A stretch of DNA of 64,000 bases from Eriocheir sinensis (GCF_024679095.1 NW_026110524.1:1-64000); one strand, 5' to 3'; shown: positions 1 to 11,066, counted from the stretch's first letter. Program-made: numbers and translations. Notes: generated by a model not told the origin, from the letters alone.

Positions 1-488
1 GCTTGTACTGCTCCTTAGTCAGCACAATCTTAAGCCACCTGTGACATCAAGATCAAGTTCATACAAATGGCGCCCAACGGAAAAACGGGATAACAGCAAG
101 GCATGGACGATCTTCCACCGATTTAGTCTTTGTATAGTAGTTATTAGATCGCCCTGTATTCTATGGTAACATATTATAGGAGAGCTACGGACTATGAAGG
201 ATTATAAACAATAATAAAGGTAAGTTTGCCGTTGTTGTTAGATAAGACGAAAAACAGACCCTTAGAAACATCCCAAAGAAGAAAAAAATCAATAAAAATT
301 TGTACATTCAGCGTATAGCAGCAGGGCTAAACTTATAGGCATTTTTATGTAAAAAAATCCGCGCTATCTCCGAAAATTACGGTATTGTTATTTTTAGACA
401 GAAACCTCCCTCTTGTTTGATTTACATTGTTTTTGAATTACGCGACCTCTTCAAGAACGCAACACTCGCGTAAATCGAGAGTTACCTG
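1..488. mobile_element. Right part of a TA-flanked MITE (Tc1/mariner-like), cut by the window start
   Basis: The sequence closely matches 17022-17502, the right part of a complete element at 16391-17502. It ends in the same terminal repeat (reading inward CAGGTAACTC then CGATTTACGCG) followed by TA at 489-490. No transposase is visible. The Tc1/mariner assignment rests only on the TA target and the terminal repeat. Confidence 0.7.
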
Positions 489-689
489 TACCCTCTTCTT
501 CTTCTTGTGACCACAACTTACCGACCTCACAAGGAAATAACCGACATGCTGCTGACTTGAGTTTCTGACTAGAATTTCGATGAGTTTCCCGTGAAATGCA
601 GCCGACTTGGAATCTCTGTACAAAATTCTTGAGAAACTAGCAGCTGGGTGACTGTGTTCACACATGCTGGGGTGAGATTCACAGAGATG

Positions 690-1510
690 CATGCCAATGG
701 CCCGTGGTAAAAGGTACGAACTAATGATTTAACTATCAACGTTGGCTTATTCACAAAACTTCCGTTTTGTCATAGTTAGAGGCTGCTGATTGGATGAGCG
801 CCGTCGATGGCGTCATTGGACTCGGCCAGTCACAAGCGTGTATTCAAAACTGTCAGTCAATTGTAAGGCAGCCAGCTGCCTTCAGCTCGCGACTTCAAAG
901 CGTCCGTTTTCTCTTCACATTTTCTGCCTTTTTACGGTCGTATTTTGAGATAACAAGGGAGTAACGTGGGGAAAAAAGTCAGTTTCTCCACAGGCCGGAA
1001 CAAATAAGCGCGTTTTCAGTGTTTTCAATACCCCGAGTTTTGTGATCCACGAGTTTAGCCCTATACCTGCGGAATGAAGCAAGCGCAAAACTCGGAAGGG
1101 TACTGTAGTTTTATATTTTTATTAAATATATCTTGCCAAATTATAGGTGTGTCTTATACTTCAGTGTGTCTTATATGGCAGGAAATATGGTAACTATCAA
1201 CGTTCACTTCAGATTCACAAAACTTTTGCTTTGTCATAGTTAGAGGCCGCTGATTGGGTGAGCCCATCAATGATGTAATCGGACTCAGTGAATCACAAGG
1301 GTGTTTTCAGAACTCATCCAATTGTAAGGCAGCCACCTTCAGCTGCAGCTTCAAAAGAGTAAAGTGGGAAAAAAAGTCAGCTTCTTCATGGGCAGGAACA
1401 AATAAGAACTTTCTCTCTGTTTTCAATACCTCGAGTTTCACGATCCTCGAGTTTAGCGCTATAGCTTCGGAACAAAGCAAGCGCGAAACTAGGGAGGGTA
1501 TTGTAGATCT
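690..1510. repeat. Two direct copies of a dispersed repeat
   Basis: About 725-1115 and 1196-1510 share long blocks: ACTATCAACGTT, TTTGTCATAGTTAGAGGC, CAATTGTAAGGCAGCCA, and an end block with GAGTTTAGC and AAGCAAGCGC. Both end in GGGTA(C/T)TGTA. An inverted partial copy lies at 12385-12730 and a fragment at about 14630-14740. No coding potential is seen. The class is unknown. Confidence 0.65.
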
Positions 1511-1788
1511 GTAATGCTACCTCACTGTTACATAAAGATATTAATGGTTGAATTGATGAATCATAATTTATTACAAGTTTCTGTAGTACCTACCTTGTGT
1601 TAAGTCAAGGTTCTGCTGTAGTATAGTAATATCACTTAGTATTTCCAATCTTGCCCTCAATACCAATGCCTTCATTACCCCCACCATCACGGCCTCATTA
1701 CTATTCACTGCGTAAATGCTGCTAGCACGTTCAGAACAGAAATAAGCTCATTACTGTACCTGATGTCTTCCCCTGCTATTCCTCACAG

Positions 1789-1995
1789 GTTGTGTTGGGG
1801 GCCTTGGAGGTGTTCCAGAGCCTGGTGGAGACGCTCGGCGAGGACTTCCTGAGGCCACTTTTGGCAGATGCCATTCCACCTATCTCGGAGGTTCTGGAGT
1901 CTACCAACCAGGAAGTGGAGTCGGCCACTCGAACTTTGTTTGGAAAAATGGAGGACATTTTAGGAGACCAGTTGAGGGCATATCTCAATTATTAG
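1789..1995 (+). CDS. HEATR1: HEATR1 (UTP10/BAP28) last coding exon
   Basis: This is the last coding exon of the homologue of HEATR1/UTP10, a very large HEAT-repeat protein of the nucleolar small-subunit processome (t-UTP/UTP-A subcomplex), needed for Pol I transcription and early 18S pre-rRNA processing. The exon follows a pyrimidine-rich 3' splice site ending CCTCACAG at 1788 and is open in phase 0 for 68 codons to a TAG at 1993-1995. The peptide has two amphipathic helices and ends LGDQLRAYLNY, matching the family's C-terminus in which an acidic helix is followed by an LGE-x-LQ-x-Y-like end. It contains an internal LGEDFLRPLL segment typical of the last HEAT unit. All upstream exons lie outside the window. 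The flanking intron is made of repeats. The call comes from recognising the C-terminus; only the splice site, frame and stop are seen directly. Confidence 0.8.
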   Translation, partial: VVLGALEVFQSLVETLGEDFLRPLLADAIPPISEVLESTNQEVESATRTLFGKMEDILGDQLRAYLNY

Positions 1996-3560
1996 TTTAT
2001 GAAATATGTCTGAGTATAAGTACTCCATTATCTGACATATTTGAGAGCAAAATTAGGGGATCATTTTCAAAGCTCGAATCAAAATTGTAACCCCTACATC
2101 CTGGGGGCGTCGGAGAACATTGCCAAACACATCACCTTAACCCTATATTTCCCATGAATATTTAAGTAAAGAAAATGAAATTTCTGACATCAGCATCAAG
2201 TACAAAGAATTTTCCATATGATACCATAAAATATCTCGGAAAACATCAGCCATGAAGACATAAGAAAAGGGATTGACCCTCTGAATGCTTACAAAAGACA
2301 CTTGAGGAATTAGTTGTACTGTTTACACAAAGGCGTAGTGCAGGGTTGCAAAGTTTAGTTTTATGGATGGTTTATACTGTGTTGCTACTAACTTATCACC
2401 TCTAAACTCATCAGTAGGTGTTGTTAGGCTTGTTGCCCCTGGAGAGCCTGAACTAGTTCTTGAGAGGTAAGGTAATATGTGAGGTTTTAGTAAGGTAAAT
2501 ATCATTGTGAGACAACACAGGAAGAAGAGGTGATAACAGTTACTTCCCGTGAAACCCACAGAAGCTGATCAAAGGTAAAACTTGCCAAGCTCTTTGTCAG
2601 CTTTTTTAACATCTCAGAGCTGATGCATTTAAGGTAGTTTTGCAGTAATGTTACTATTTTCTTCTTTTAGTCCTGGTGATCATTACTTTCCTAAGTTATT
2701 TTATTTCTTTCAAAATATCTACACTGACACCTCATATGTAACCATTATTGAATTGGCAGTCATCATCATGCCCTATGTCCCTGCAGGAGCTCCAAGTCAT
2801 TGTATGTAAACATGGTGGCAGGTCTTTTGTAACAATCCCTCAGGTAAGATAAAGTATTTGATTTGGTAACCACTGGATGCAGTACCTGTAACATTCCTGC
2901 ACAACAAGGAACTAAAGCAATGCATGAGATTTCCATAAATCATCATACCGTAAGATAAAGAAAAAAGCTGGTCACAACACAATTTCTTCCTGTGAAACCC
3001 ACAAAAGAACATGTTTGAAGGTAAAATTGAACCGAAGACTTTGTTGTACTTGAAGCTGTTGATAATGTCAGTTCACTGGTCTTTGGGAAGGATGACAAAG
3101 GAATAAGATTGCTGGAGCTGCAGCTTCCCAGTGACTCCAGATTTTAGGGTCATCTTATGCTGAGAATGTACCTCTAAACTCTTATCTTGAATGTTAATTT
3201 CTGGGGTCATCTTATACACCATTAGTCTTATTCACCATAAAATGTCATGATTATAATAAATTTTTTCACCCTGATTTGTGTTTTTTTAACAATGCTTCTA
3301 TACCAATTTTTCCATCAAATCTGCTGGTAGAGTCATAGACATTGCAATCTGTACACGCAGGGCAGAGTTGGGAGCATTTTTATTGGTTCTGCAGCCTTTC
3401 TCTTGATGTTCACTCCCTTCCCCTCCCATCTTCCTCCTAGCATCTGACCTGCTGCATGTGGCATGGGATGAAGACAGGACCACTCATGGAGGTAGGATAG
3501 AGAAGGCGCCATCATGTGAGAAAAGCAAAATCACTTAAAGCACTGGCAACCATTATGTGA
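1996..3560. other. HEATR1 3' flank, no further gene seen
   Basis: This AT-rich stretch has no convincing ORF. A possible polyadenylation signal AATAAA lies at 3257-3262 if the transcript runs that far. Two diverged similar blocks (about 2527-2600 and 2968-3040, sharing CTGTGAAACCCACA-like sequence) suggest an old duplication. A motif like GGGTCATCTTATAC at 3148-3230 resembles fragments at about 1145 and 370, probably another MITE remnant. Confidence 0.4.
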
Positions 3561-4016
3561 TTAGCGTGCAACAGGTTGATGCAATGGTGGCAACCTCGGC
3601 TCTGGAGCGATGTCGTGATATATAGTCCATCCGTGAAATAGTATCGCCCAGGCTGGAGTAGGTAGGAAGACACCTACCGAACGGGTGCAAGCCACTCCCG
3701 GTGAGGTATATATGGGAGGTGAGAAGGGAGCTGAAGCCCTCCAAAGACCCTTCCCATGTCCTCACTAACCGTTTCCCTATTGTCTCACCAACACCGGAGA
3801 GTAGTTCAGCATGCTCTCTAAAGACAGATCTTCTCTCTATCCACACCACTACATTCACACAACATATACACCTTTTCCCAAAATTAAAATTTCAAACTGG
3901 CGCACCTTCACCTTGCCTCGGAGTCCCCGCCTGGGGGGGGGACAACAAATTCCCCCAGGGAGGACTCCCCTTCTGGCTGCCGACCCGAGAGGTGTCTTGA
4001 AAACTCCTCGAACCTC

Positions 4017-4522
4017 TTCTCAATTTCTGCAACATTCGCGGTCTTCATTCTAATTTCCATTCTGTGGAACACCATCTCTCCTCCTCTAAACCTCACCTTC
4101 TCTTCCTCACCAAAACACAGGTTTCTGAGGCTGCTGACAGCAATCTCTACTCTGTTCCCTCCTAATATCTCTATCCTAAATTTCAATCCAAAGCTGGATG
4201 TTGCGCCTACATGTGCAACGGCATCACTTGCTCTTGTGCCCACGACCTTGATTCTTCAGAATTTTCCACCATCTGGCTAAGACTTCATTGTCATTCTATT
4301 ACTAAATACATCTGTGTTGTTTATCTCTCACCTAACTCTACTAACTATGTAAAATTCTTTGACTACTTGAACTCTAAAGTGGAGCACATCTTGACCCACT
4401 CTCCCTTCACTGAAATCTCCATCCTAGGAGATTTCAATATTCCTACCAACTTTGGCTTTCATCCTCTTTCGCTGACCAGCCTGGTAAACAAGCCTACAAC
4501 TTTGCTATCCTTAACGATATAG
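4017..4522 (+). pseudogene. LINE endonuclease domain (broken ORF2 start)
   Basis: The frame starting FCNIRGLHSN resembles the start of an exonuclease-endonuclease-phosphatase domain, which nicks target DNA for reverse transcription. Further motifs are a CVVYLSPNS strand and, near 4420-4445, ILGDFNI, the GDFN active-site motif. After about 4520 the frame is lost. The domain is incomplete downstream because the expected SDH motif is not readable, so it is a remnant without likely activity. Confidence 0.75.
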
Positions 4523-5048
4523 ACCAGTTGGTTCAGCACCCTACACATTCGACCGTCTTGGAGACATGCCAACATTCTAGACCTCTTCCTTACCTCAAAC
4601 CCTTCTGCTTATTCTGTCAAACTGTTCTCTGTTGGGCTCCATCGATCACAATCTTATTTCTGTATCCTGTCCTACTCGCTCCTGCACCCTCTGGACTCAC
4701 CGAAGAGGCGATGCTTCTGGCATTTTGCTTCAGCTCGGTGGGACGACCTGAGGATATGCTTTTCCATTCCGTGGAATGATTATTGATTCCAGGATAGAAC
4801 CCCTCTGTGTGCTCTGTGCATCACAGGGTGATTATCTCTGGAATGGAGGCATACATTCACGTGCTCTAGTCCTCACGCTAAAAGCCTTGGTTTAATCATA
4901 ATCACGCTTGTTCTCATGCTGTCAATGATAGAGAGGCAGCTCACAAAAGGTACCAGAGCCTTCGAACTAATGCTAACTATAGACTTTACATTTCTGCCTG
5001 GAATGCGTGCAAATCTGTTCTCCGACTAACCAAAAACTTTTTCATTAA

Positions 5049-5663
5049 CCCTTAGAATGCAGGCGATATATTTCTCTGGATGCTGTGCGGGAAAATTTAG
5101 ACATTTAAGAGGTGGAAATGGTGTCTTTCTTCTTTGCAATAATTGTCTATTCATCTAGTATATATGGTGGTGTAATGAAACTTCTCTCCTAATAATAACA
5201 AAAAAGTTATGACATCCGAAAATATTGTTCATTTTCTCGTGGCCGTGACACGTCAGCGTGAGCTTACCCACTTGCTCTCTCTCTCTCTCTCTCTCTCCCC
5301 CCTACTTGCCCCTCCTCCTCTGTCAGTGTCACTACCATAGCAGTCATCAGAGTCACTGTCACTTTAATTCGCCTGCGCTCTACTTCCGCCCGGAGCAGAG
5401 GAACTGCTTGATGCGTCACGAGACATGACAGATGTATTCCGAACAAAAGTGGAAAATGATCTGTGGCATTCAGCAGGGTGCGCGCTGGAGACGAATGAGA
5501 GTGTGTACGGATGCCAGATGCCTCCACTGTTTTTCTGAGTCAAGAACTGGCGGTATATTTGAAACGTAGGGAGCGTAGAACGTGATGATTATATATATGA
5601 TCCCCGTACGGGTGGGGCGTGTGGTAGCGCACTTATATATATACGATTGCCGTAATGTAAGGG
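5049..5663. mobile_element. Non-autonomous piggyBac-like element in the LINE
   Basis: TTAA stands at both edges (5045-5048 and 5664-5667). The ends reading inward are CCCTTAGAATGC and CCCTTACATTAC. TTAA target sites and a CCCT-type terminus are hallmarks of piggyBac. LINE coding sequence resumes on the right (KCQNLAFSNSSHNFWH), so this is an insertion into the LINE. The element holds a TC tract (about 5273-5298) and no transposase. Confidence 0.75.
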
Positions 5664-5667
5664 TTAA

Positions 5668-7328
5668 TAAAAAAATGCCAAAACCTTGCTTTCTCTAACT
5701 CTTCCCATAACTTCTGGCATCTAGTCAAAAACATCTCCTCCAACTTCACTTCTTCATCTTTTCCTCCATTCCTCAGTCCTGACGGCAACACTGCCGTCTC
5801 ATCTATCTCTAAGGCTGAACTCTTCTCTCAAACTTTTTCTAAAAACTCCACTCTGGACGATTCTGGGCATATTTCTTCTACTCATCCCCCCTCTGACTCT
5901 TTTATGCCTATTATAAAGATTCTTCAAAATGATGTTTTCTGTGCCCTCTCTAGCATCAATCCTTAGATGGCTTATGGACCTGATGGTGTGCCTCCTATTG
6001 TCCTTTAAAAACTATACTTCCGTGCATGCTGACACCCTGCCTGGTCAAACTCTTTCGCCTCTGCCTGTCAACATCTACCTTTCCTTCCTGCTGAAGTATG
6101 CCTTCCTTACAGCCTGTGCCTAAGAAGGGTGACGTTCCAATCCCTCAAACTACCGTCCTATAAGCTTTACTTTCTTGTCTATCTAAAGCTTTTGAATCAA
6201 TCCTTAACCGGAAGATTCAAGAGCACCTTTCCACTTCTGACCTTCTGTCTGATCGTAGTATGGGTTCCATAAGGGGCGTTCTACTAGCGATATCATCTGC
6301 TTCTAACTGACTCTTGATCATCCTCTCTTAGCCATTTCAGTGCAACCATAGCTATTAAGCTGGACATACCAAAGCTTTTGATAGGTCTGGCACAAATCTT
6401 TTCTTTCAAACTACCCTCCTATAGTACCTTTATCTTCAGTTTCCTTTCTGACCGTTCTATTTCTGCCGTGGTAGGCGGTCACTGTTCTTCCCTAAACCTA
6501 TTAACAGTGGTGTCCCACAGGGTTCTGTCCCTATCTCCACTCTCTTTCTGTTGTTCAATGATGATCTTCTTTCCAAAAGCGAACTGTCCCTATCCATTCT
6601 TACGCCGATGACTCCACTCGGCATTACTCAACTTCTTTTAGAAGACCCACCCTACAGGAACGATTCAAGGCTGGAGCAACAGAACGCTTAGCCTCAGACC
6701 TTACTATTATTTCCGATTGGGGCAAGAGGAACCTGGTGTCCTTCAACGCCTCAAAAACACAGTTTCTCCACCTATCCGCTCGACACAATCTTACAAACAA
6801 CTATCCCCTATTCTTTGACAACACTCAGCTATCACCTTCAACACTAAACATCCTCGGTCTATCCTTAACTCAAAATCTCAACTGGAAACTTCATATCTCA
6901 TCTCTTACTAAATCAGCTTCCTCGAGGCTGAGCGTTCTGTACCGTCTCCGCCAGTTCTTCTCCCCCGCACAGTTTCTATCCATTTACAGGGGCCTTGTCT
7001 GCCCTCGTATGGAGTATGCATCTCACGTGTGGGGGGGGGGTCCACTCACACAGCTCTCCTTGACAGAGTGGAGTCAAAGGCTCTTCGTCTCATCAGCTCT
7101 CCTCCTCATACTGATAGTCTTCTACCTCTCAAATTTCGCCGCCATGTTGCCTCTTTTTCTATCTTCTATCGATATTTTCATGCTGACTGCTCTTCTGAAC
7201 TTGCTAACTGCATGCCTCCCGCAGCCCTGCTGCACACGACTTTCTACTCATGCTCATCCCTATACTGTCCAAACCCCTTATGCAAGAGTCAACCAGCATC
7301 TTCACTTTCATCCCACACGCTGGTAAAC
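5668..7328 (+). pseudogene. LINE reverse transcriptase remnant
   Basis: Frame-broken pieces run KCQNLAFSN... (5668 on), then a long frame at 6736-7326 with SFNASKTQFLHLSARH, ILGLSLTQNLNW and LVCPRMEYASHVWGG. These are the palm-to-thumb and connection segments seen after the catalytic FADD box in Jockey/CR1-type reverse transcriptases. The catalytic box itself is not readable because of stops between 6100 and 6700. A run of nine G at about 7030 coincides with a frame change. Confidence 0.75.
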
Positions 7329-7579
7329 TCTGGAACAATCTTCCTTCATCTGTATTTCCTCCTGCCTACGACTTGAACTCTTTCAAGAGGAGGGTATCAG
7401 GACACCTCTCCTCCCGAAATTGACCTCTCTTTTTGGACACTCCTTTGACCTCTATTCAGGAGCAATAAGTAGCGGGCTTTTTTTTAATATTTTTCTTTAC
7501 GCCCTTGAACTGTCTCTTTAGCTGTTAAAAAAGGCTGCTACTGCGCATGCGCGGCCCCGCCGCTGGGAGCTGGGCACAC

Positions 7580-7622
7580 TATATCACGCCTTAAGGCGTA
7601 ATAAAAGCCATCCGTGATATAG
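7580..7622. repeat. Small inverted repeat
   Basis: ACTATATCACG and CGTGATATAGT form arms around a short centre that includes TTAAGGCG. The block AAAAGCCATCCGTGATATAGT recurs at about 14868-14888, and a diverged form lies near 3625-3650, so it belongs to a dispersed repeat. Confidence 0.6.
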
Positions 7623-7648
7623 TATGTCCTTTACAAATACTGTGGTTT

Positions 7649-7807
7649 TGTTGCATACGAACAGGAAGGAGGTCAGAGATACTCAACTCAGGAGACAGGC
7701 CGGCGTCCTTGTTTATTCTGACTCGAAACACGACAACAGGCGCCAAAAGACAGACAAACGAGACGCGGCAAGCGTATTCTATCCCTTCAACAGGGGAATA
7801 CCCAACA
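7649..7807 (-). repeat. 3' LTR of the gypsy-type element
   Basis: The LTR begins TGTTG and ends CAACA on either strand and is 159 bp long. Positions 7649-7736 are nearly identical to 11416-11502. On the - strand it carries AATAAA about 80 bp before its end, a plausible polyadenylation signal. Confidence 0.8.
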
Positions 7808-7826
7808 TTCCTTCCCCTATTTTTTC
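7808..7826 (-). promoter_or_regulatory. Polypurine tract of the gypsy-type element
   Basis: On the - strand the 19 bases before the LTR are all purine except one T (AAAAAATAGGGGAAGGAA). This is the expected primer site for plus-strand DNA synthesis and fixes the LTR boundary at 7807. Confidence 0.75.
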
Positions 7827-8095
7827 TACATGAAGCAGAGAAAATAATAAAAAAACATGACTATGACATCTAGATATAAACTTAAGATTACAGGAGCTAC
7901 AGTAAGACACCTTTAGAGGTTGAGTCGATCCGGAGGTTTCAGCACTCTTCCGGATCGCCTCGGTACAGGAGTCTGGGGTACTGGAACCTTTTCATGGGCT
8001 TCTGGAATTGTCATGGTCTGCCCTGTTACATTGTGGTCCTGGAACTCGATTAGTTCCCCTGATCCACGGTCATAACTATCTCCAGAACCCACTGG

Positions 8096-9820
8096 TCAAC
8101 TTGAACCAACCCCCTGTACAGGAACACTACTGTCTCTTGGTGGTAAATTAGTACTGCCAGCACCCTCAGACTTCTCTTGGCCAGCTGTAACCAGGTATCT
8201 AGGCATGATTTGGTCTGCACGCCTCTTCCATAACATGTTACCAAAATCCTGAACCCAAACCTTGTAATTTCTTAATCCTAACACTCCCACAACTTCCCCT
8301 TTCACCCATTCATCTCCTTTACTATAGTTTCTTACAAAAACTGCATCACCTATTTTAAAAAGTTTACTTTCATCATGAAAAACTTGATGGCTCAGTTGAA
8401 CTAAAACCCTGTCTTTAGATGTATTAGTCTTGACTGACTCAATGGTTGTCTTAAAGTTTCTGTTAAACATCACTTCTGCTGGCGACCTGTCAGTTGCAGA
8501 GTGAACTGTCTTCCTCTGATTATATAAAAATCTACAGAGTCTAGTGCTTAGACTACCTTTTTGGAACTTCCTCAACCCTTCTTTCAAGGACCTTACTGAT
8601 CTCTCTGCCAGTCCATTAGATGCAGGACTATATGGGGCTGGAGTTACATGTTTAACACCATTTTTCTGAAGAAACTGCTGCATTTCTTGTGATACAAAAC
8701 AAGAAACATTGTCTGAGACAACTATATCAGGCAAACCGTAGTTACAGAAGGACTTCCTGAGCAACTCAATGGTGGCAGCAGAGGTTATACTGTTTGTCAC
8801 ATGAACATCCAGAAATTTTGAAAAGGCATCTACAATCACAAGGAAATACTTATTCTCAAGGGGACCTGCATAATCTATATGTAACCTTGACCATGGCATA
8901 CCTGCACTGGGCCAGGCAAGGACTGGACTGGCTGATGTACTATAATTCTTGAAACAAATGTCACAACATTTGGTAACCTCTTCATTATCTTGATCCATCT
9001 TGGGCCACCATACCCAGTTCCTTGCCTCAGTTTTCATAGCATTTATGCCATTATGTCCAATGTGCAAATGCTCGAGTACCTGGCAACACAGATCCACTGG
9101 CACCAGCACCCTATTCCGGTAAAGAATGACATCATTGTGCAGGCTCAGATCCGCTTTCACAGATGCATAATCTACTAACAGGTTCTCAACCTCATTAGTC
9201 CACCCAAATTTCAGACAGCTACTCAGCTGACTAAGTACTGGGTCCCTCTTGGTCAGTTTTCTCACAGTATGGAAAGAGATGTCTTCAAAATTCAGCGACT
9301 CTACTAATTTTACATGTTCAGCAGGGTTGGCCGACTCAAAATCATTCCTAATGGGTAGCCTGCTCAGGGCATCAGCCACAACATTGTCCTTCCCTGCCTT
9401 GTGAACAAGATCATAATCATATTGGGATAGCAACAAAGCCCACCTCTGTATTCTTGAATTTGCATTGTGGGAAACAGGCCTTCCCTTACCAAACAGTCCT
9501 ATTAAGGGCTTATGGTCTGTCCTGGCTAGAAAAGGTCTCCCAAGCAAGAAATGCCTAAACCTTTTAAGTGCAAACACTAGAGCTAACCCTTCTCTGTCAA
9601 TCTGAGAGTAATTCTTTTCAGCTGGTGACAATCTTTTGCTAGCAAAATACACTGGTCTTTCAATGCCCTGCTTGTCTTGCAGAAGAACACAGCCCACACC
9701 TGCAGGGGATGCATCCACTTCTACAATTAAGGGAGATTCTCCGTCAAAGCTTGTTAACAGCGTTGAGTTCCTCAAATCATCTTTTATGTCCTGAAAAACC
9801 CCTCCTCTACTGCAGTCCAT
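8096..9820 (-). CDS. Gypsy-type Pol: RNase H and integrase
   Basis: The frame runs 574 codons. Residues ~25-140 form the RNase H domain of gypsy elements (VEVDASPAGVG with the first acidic residue, DREGLALVFALK, ARTDHKPL). About residues 250-300 carry the integrase HHCC zinc-binding region (HIGHNGINAMK then CCDICF). The catalytic core follows: LHIDYAGP (D), VVSDNVSCF (D; most relatives have G after SDN) and NGLAERSVRSLKEGL (E). A GPY/F-like segment (FKIGDAVFVRNY) follows. It joins the reverse transcriptase at 9828-10814 through a 1-2 base frame break at about 9815-9835, next to short G runs. No chromodomain or env follows. Confidence 0.85.
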   Translation of the reverse strand: MDCSRGGVFQDIKDDLRNSTLLTSFDGESPLIVEVDASPAGVGCVLLQDKQGIERPVYFASKRLSPAEKNYSQIDREGLALVFALKRFRHFLLGRPFLARTDHKPLIGLFGKGRPVSHNANSRIQRWALLLSQYDYDLVHKAGKDNVVADALSRLPIRNDFESANPAEHVKLVESLNFEDISFHTVRKLTKRDPVLSQLSSCLKFGWTNEVENLLVDYASVKADLSLHNDVILYRNRVLVPVDLCCQVLEHLHIGHNGINAMKTEARNWVWWPKMDQDNEEVTKCCDICFKNYSTSASPVLAWPSAGMPWSRLHIDYAGPLENKYFLVIVDAFSKFLDVHVTNSITSAATIELLRKSFCNYGLPDIVVSDNVSCFVSQEMQQFLQKNGVKHVTPAPYSPASNGLAERSVRSLKEGLRKFQKGSLSTRLCRFLYNQRKTVHSATDRSPAEVMFNRNFKTTIESVKTNTSKDRVLVQLSHQVFHDESKLFKIGDAVFVRNYSKGDEWVKGEVVGVLGLRNYKVWVQDFGNMLWKRRADQIMPRYLVTAGQEKSEGAGSTNLPPRDSSVPVQGVGSS

Positions 9821-9827
9821 TTGAATT

Positions 9828-10814
9828 TTACTCCTTTCTTAAGAGATCATACAGGGGTGCCAGTTTAGAAGAAAAATTTCTAACAAATTTACAATAATAA
9901 ATAATCATTCCCAACCAGGACTGAACCTCAGCCACAGAGGTAGGTGCACGAGCATCCAAAATAGCTTTAATTTTCCTTGGGGAAGGAGAAATGCCTTTAC
10001 CCGAAACATGGTAACCTAGGTACTCCATGGAGTTAACATGCAACATAGATTTTCCTTTGTTAATTCTGACATTATGGTCTCGCAGGACCTGGAGTACCTT
10101 TAGGAGTCTTTCATCATGCTCAGCCTTATTTTCACCACAAATAATTATATCATCTACGTAGGCTGCCACACCCTCTATTTGAGTTAGTAATTGTGAAATG
10201 AATTTTTGAAAAATTCCTGGTGATGAGGAAAGCCCAAAAGGCAATCTGCGGTACTTGAAAAGTCCTATAGGTGTGTTAATCACTAAAAAGTCCTGACTTT
10301 TCTCATCCACAGGCACTTGCAAGTAAGCATTTTGGAGATCAATTTTAGAGAAAATCTTACTTTTACCAATGACTGACAGCAATTCTTCAATTTTGGGTAG
10401 TGGATACCTATCACACTGAATTTGCTTGTTAAGCTCTTTAAAATCTCCACAAATCCTCATAGACTTTTTGTCAGTCTTGAGTACTGGTACAATGGGGGCT
10501 GCCCACTCACTATAGGAAACTGGTTCCAGTACTTCTTCTTTGACTAGATTATCTAAAGCTTCTTCAACCATCTTCTTGTAATAAAATGGCACTGAACGAG
10601 CTTTAACAAATTTTGGTGAAACATCCTGCTTGACATGAATTTTTGCCATTACCCCAAGGACTGGCTTACTATGATCAACAGAATACTTAGTCAAAATCCC
10701 CTCAGCATCTACAACTTGGCTGACTCTGGAATCTTCATCTAGCCCAGCCAGGTAGATGCCAACTTTGCCCATAAGGTCCTTGCCACATTGATTGTTATTT
10801 AAGGAATCAACCAC
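9828..10814 (-). CDS. Gypsy-type Pol: reverse transcriptase
   Basis: A 328-codon frame carries the LTR-element reverse transcriptase motifs in order: RSVPFYYKKMVEEAL, WAAPIVPVLK, ICGDFKELNK, FSKIDLQNAYLQVPV, RLPFGLSSSPGIFQ, AYVDDIIICG (catalytic YVDD at 10149-10160), MEYLGYHVSGKG and WLGMIIYYCKFV. It copies element RNA into cDNA in virus-like particles. The frame stops after LLRKE and resumes as RNase H at 9820 in a shifted frame. The protease expected upstream is absent, and a short segment around 10815-10845 links directly to a gag start. The catalytic residues look intact. Confidence 0.87.
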   Translation of the reverse strand: MVDSLNNNQCGKDLMGKVGIYLAGLDEDSRVSQVVDAEGILTKYSVDHSKPVLGVMAKIHVKQDVSPKFVKARSVPFYYKKMVEEALDNLVKEEVLEPVSYSEWAAPIVPVLKTDKKSMRICGDFKELNKQIQCDRYPLPKIEELLSVIGKSKIFSKIDLQNAYLQVPVDEKSQDFLVINTPIGLFKYRRLPFGLSSSPGIFQKFISQLLTQIEGVAAYVDDIIICGENKAEHDERLLKVLQVLRDHNVRINKGKSMLHVNSMEYLGYHVSGKGISPSPRKIKAILDARAPTSVAEVQSWLGMIIYYCKFVRNFSSKLAPLYDLLRKE

Positions 10815-10842
10815 ATAGAAGGACTGACTACTCTCACAGCCA

Positions 10843-10989
10843 TTACAACTGACTGGTGCATTCTGTCTTTTTCTTGCTTTCCTCTGTAATCCCTAAATGA
10901 GCAAAATGCGCCTCCAACAAGCTCAGCCACAGCTCCAGAGAAATCTTGGATGGATCAAAAGCGTCGATTTTAACTGGTGCCGACGCCAT
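10843..10989 (-). pseudogene. Gag N-terminal fragment
   Basis: An ATG at 10987-10989 opens MASAPVKIDAFDPSKI and continues 48 codons to a TAA. The MA-x(n)-DPS-x-ISLELW opening is like Gag starts of this element group. The capsid, nucleocapsid and protease are missing, so a deletion of roughly 1 kb joined this fragment to the start of the Pol frame. Confidence 0.6.
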
Positions 10990-11066
10990 GCTGAGGAATG
11001 CTGTAGAAACAATCACCAGGAAACAGCCTCACCCTAGGACTGCCGCTGTCCACGTAGCACTTCAGG

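Larger units (their letters stand above)
3600..7530 (+). mobile_element. Decayed non-LTR retrotransposon (LINE), + strand
   Basis: Broken reading frames in order encode an apurinic-type endonuclease (about 4017-4520), a linker, reverse transcriptase remnants (about 5670-7330) and a 3' untranslated tail (7380-7530) with the block GAAATTGACCTCTC and the text ACGCCCTTGAACTG. That tail recurs in truncated copies at 31475-31640, 32655-32925 (coding end), 48975-49045, 56690-56870 and 59346-59465, so it is a locally abundant family. The 5' boundary is uncertain. A 615-bp piggyBac-like element interrupts it at 5049-5663. The organisation suggests the Jockey/I/CR1 group; the clade is not certain. Confidence 0.8.
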
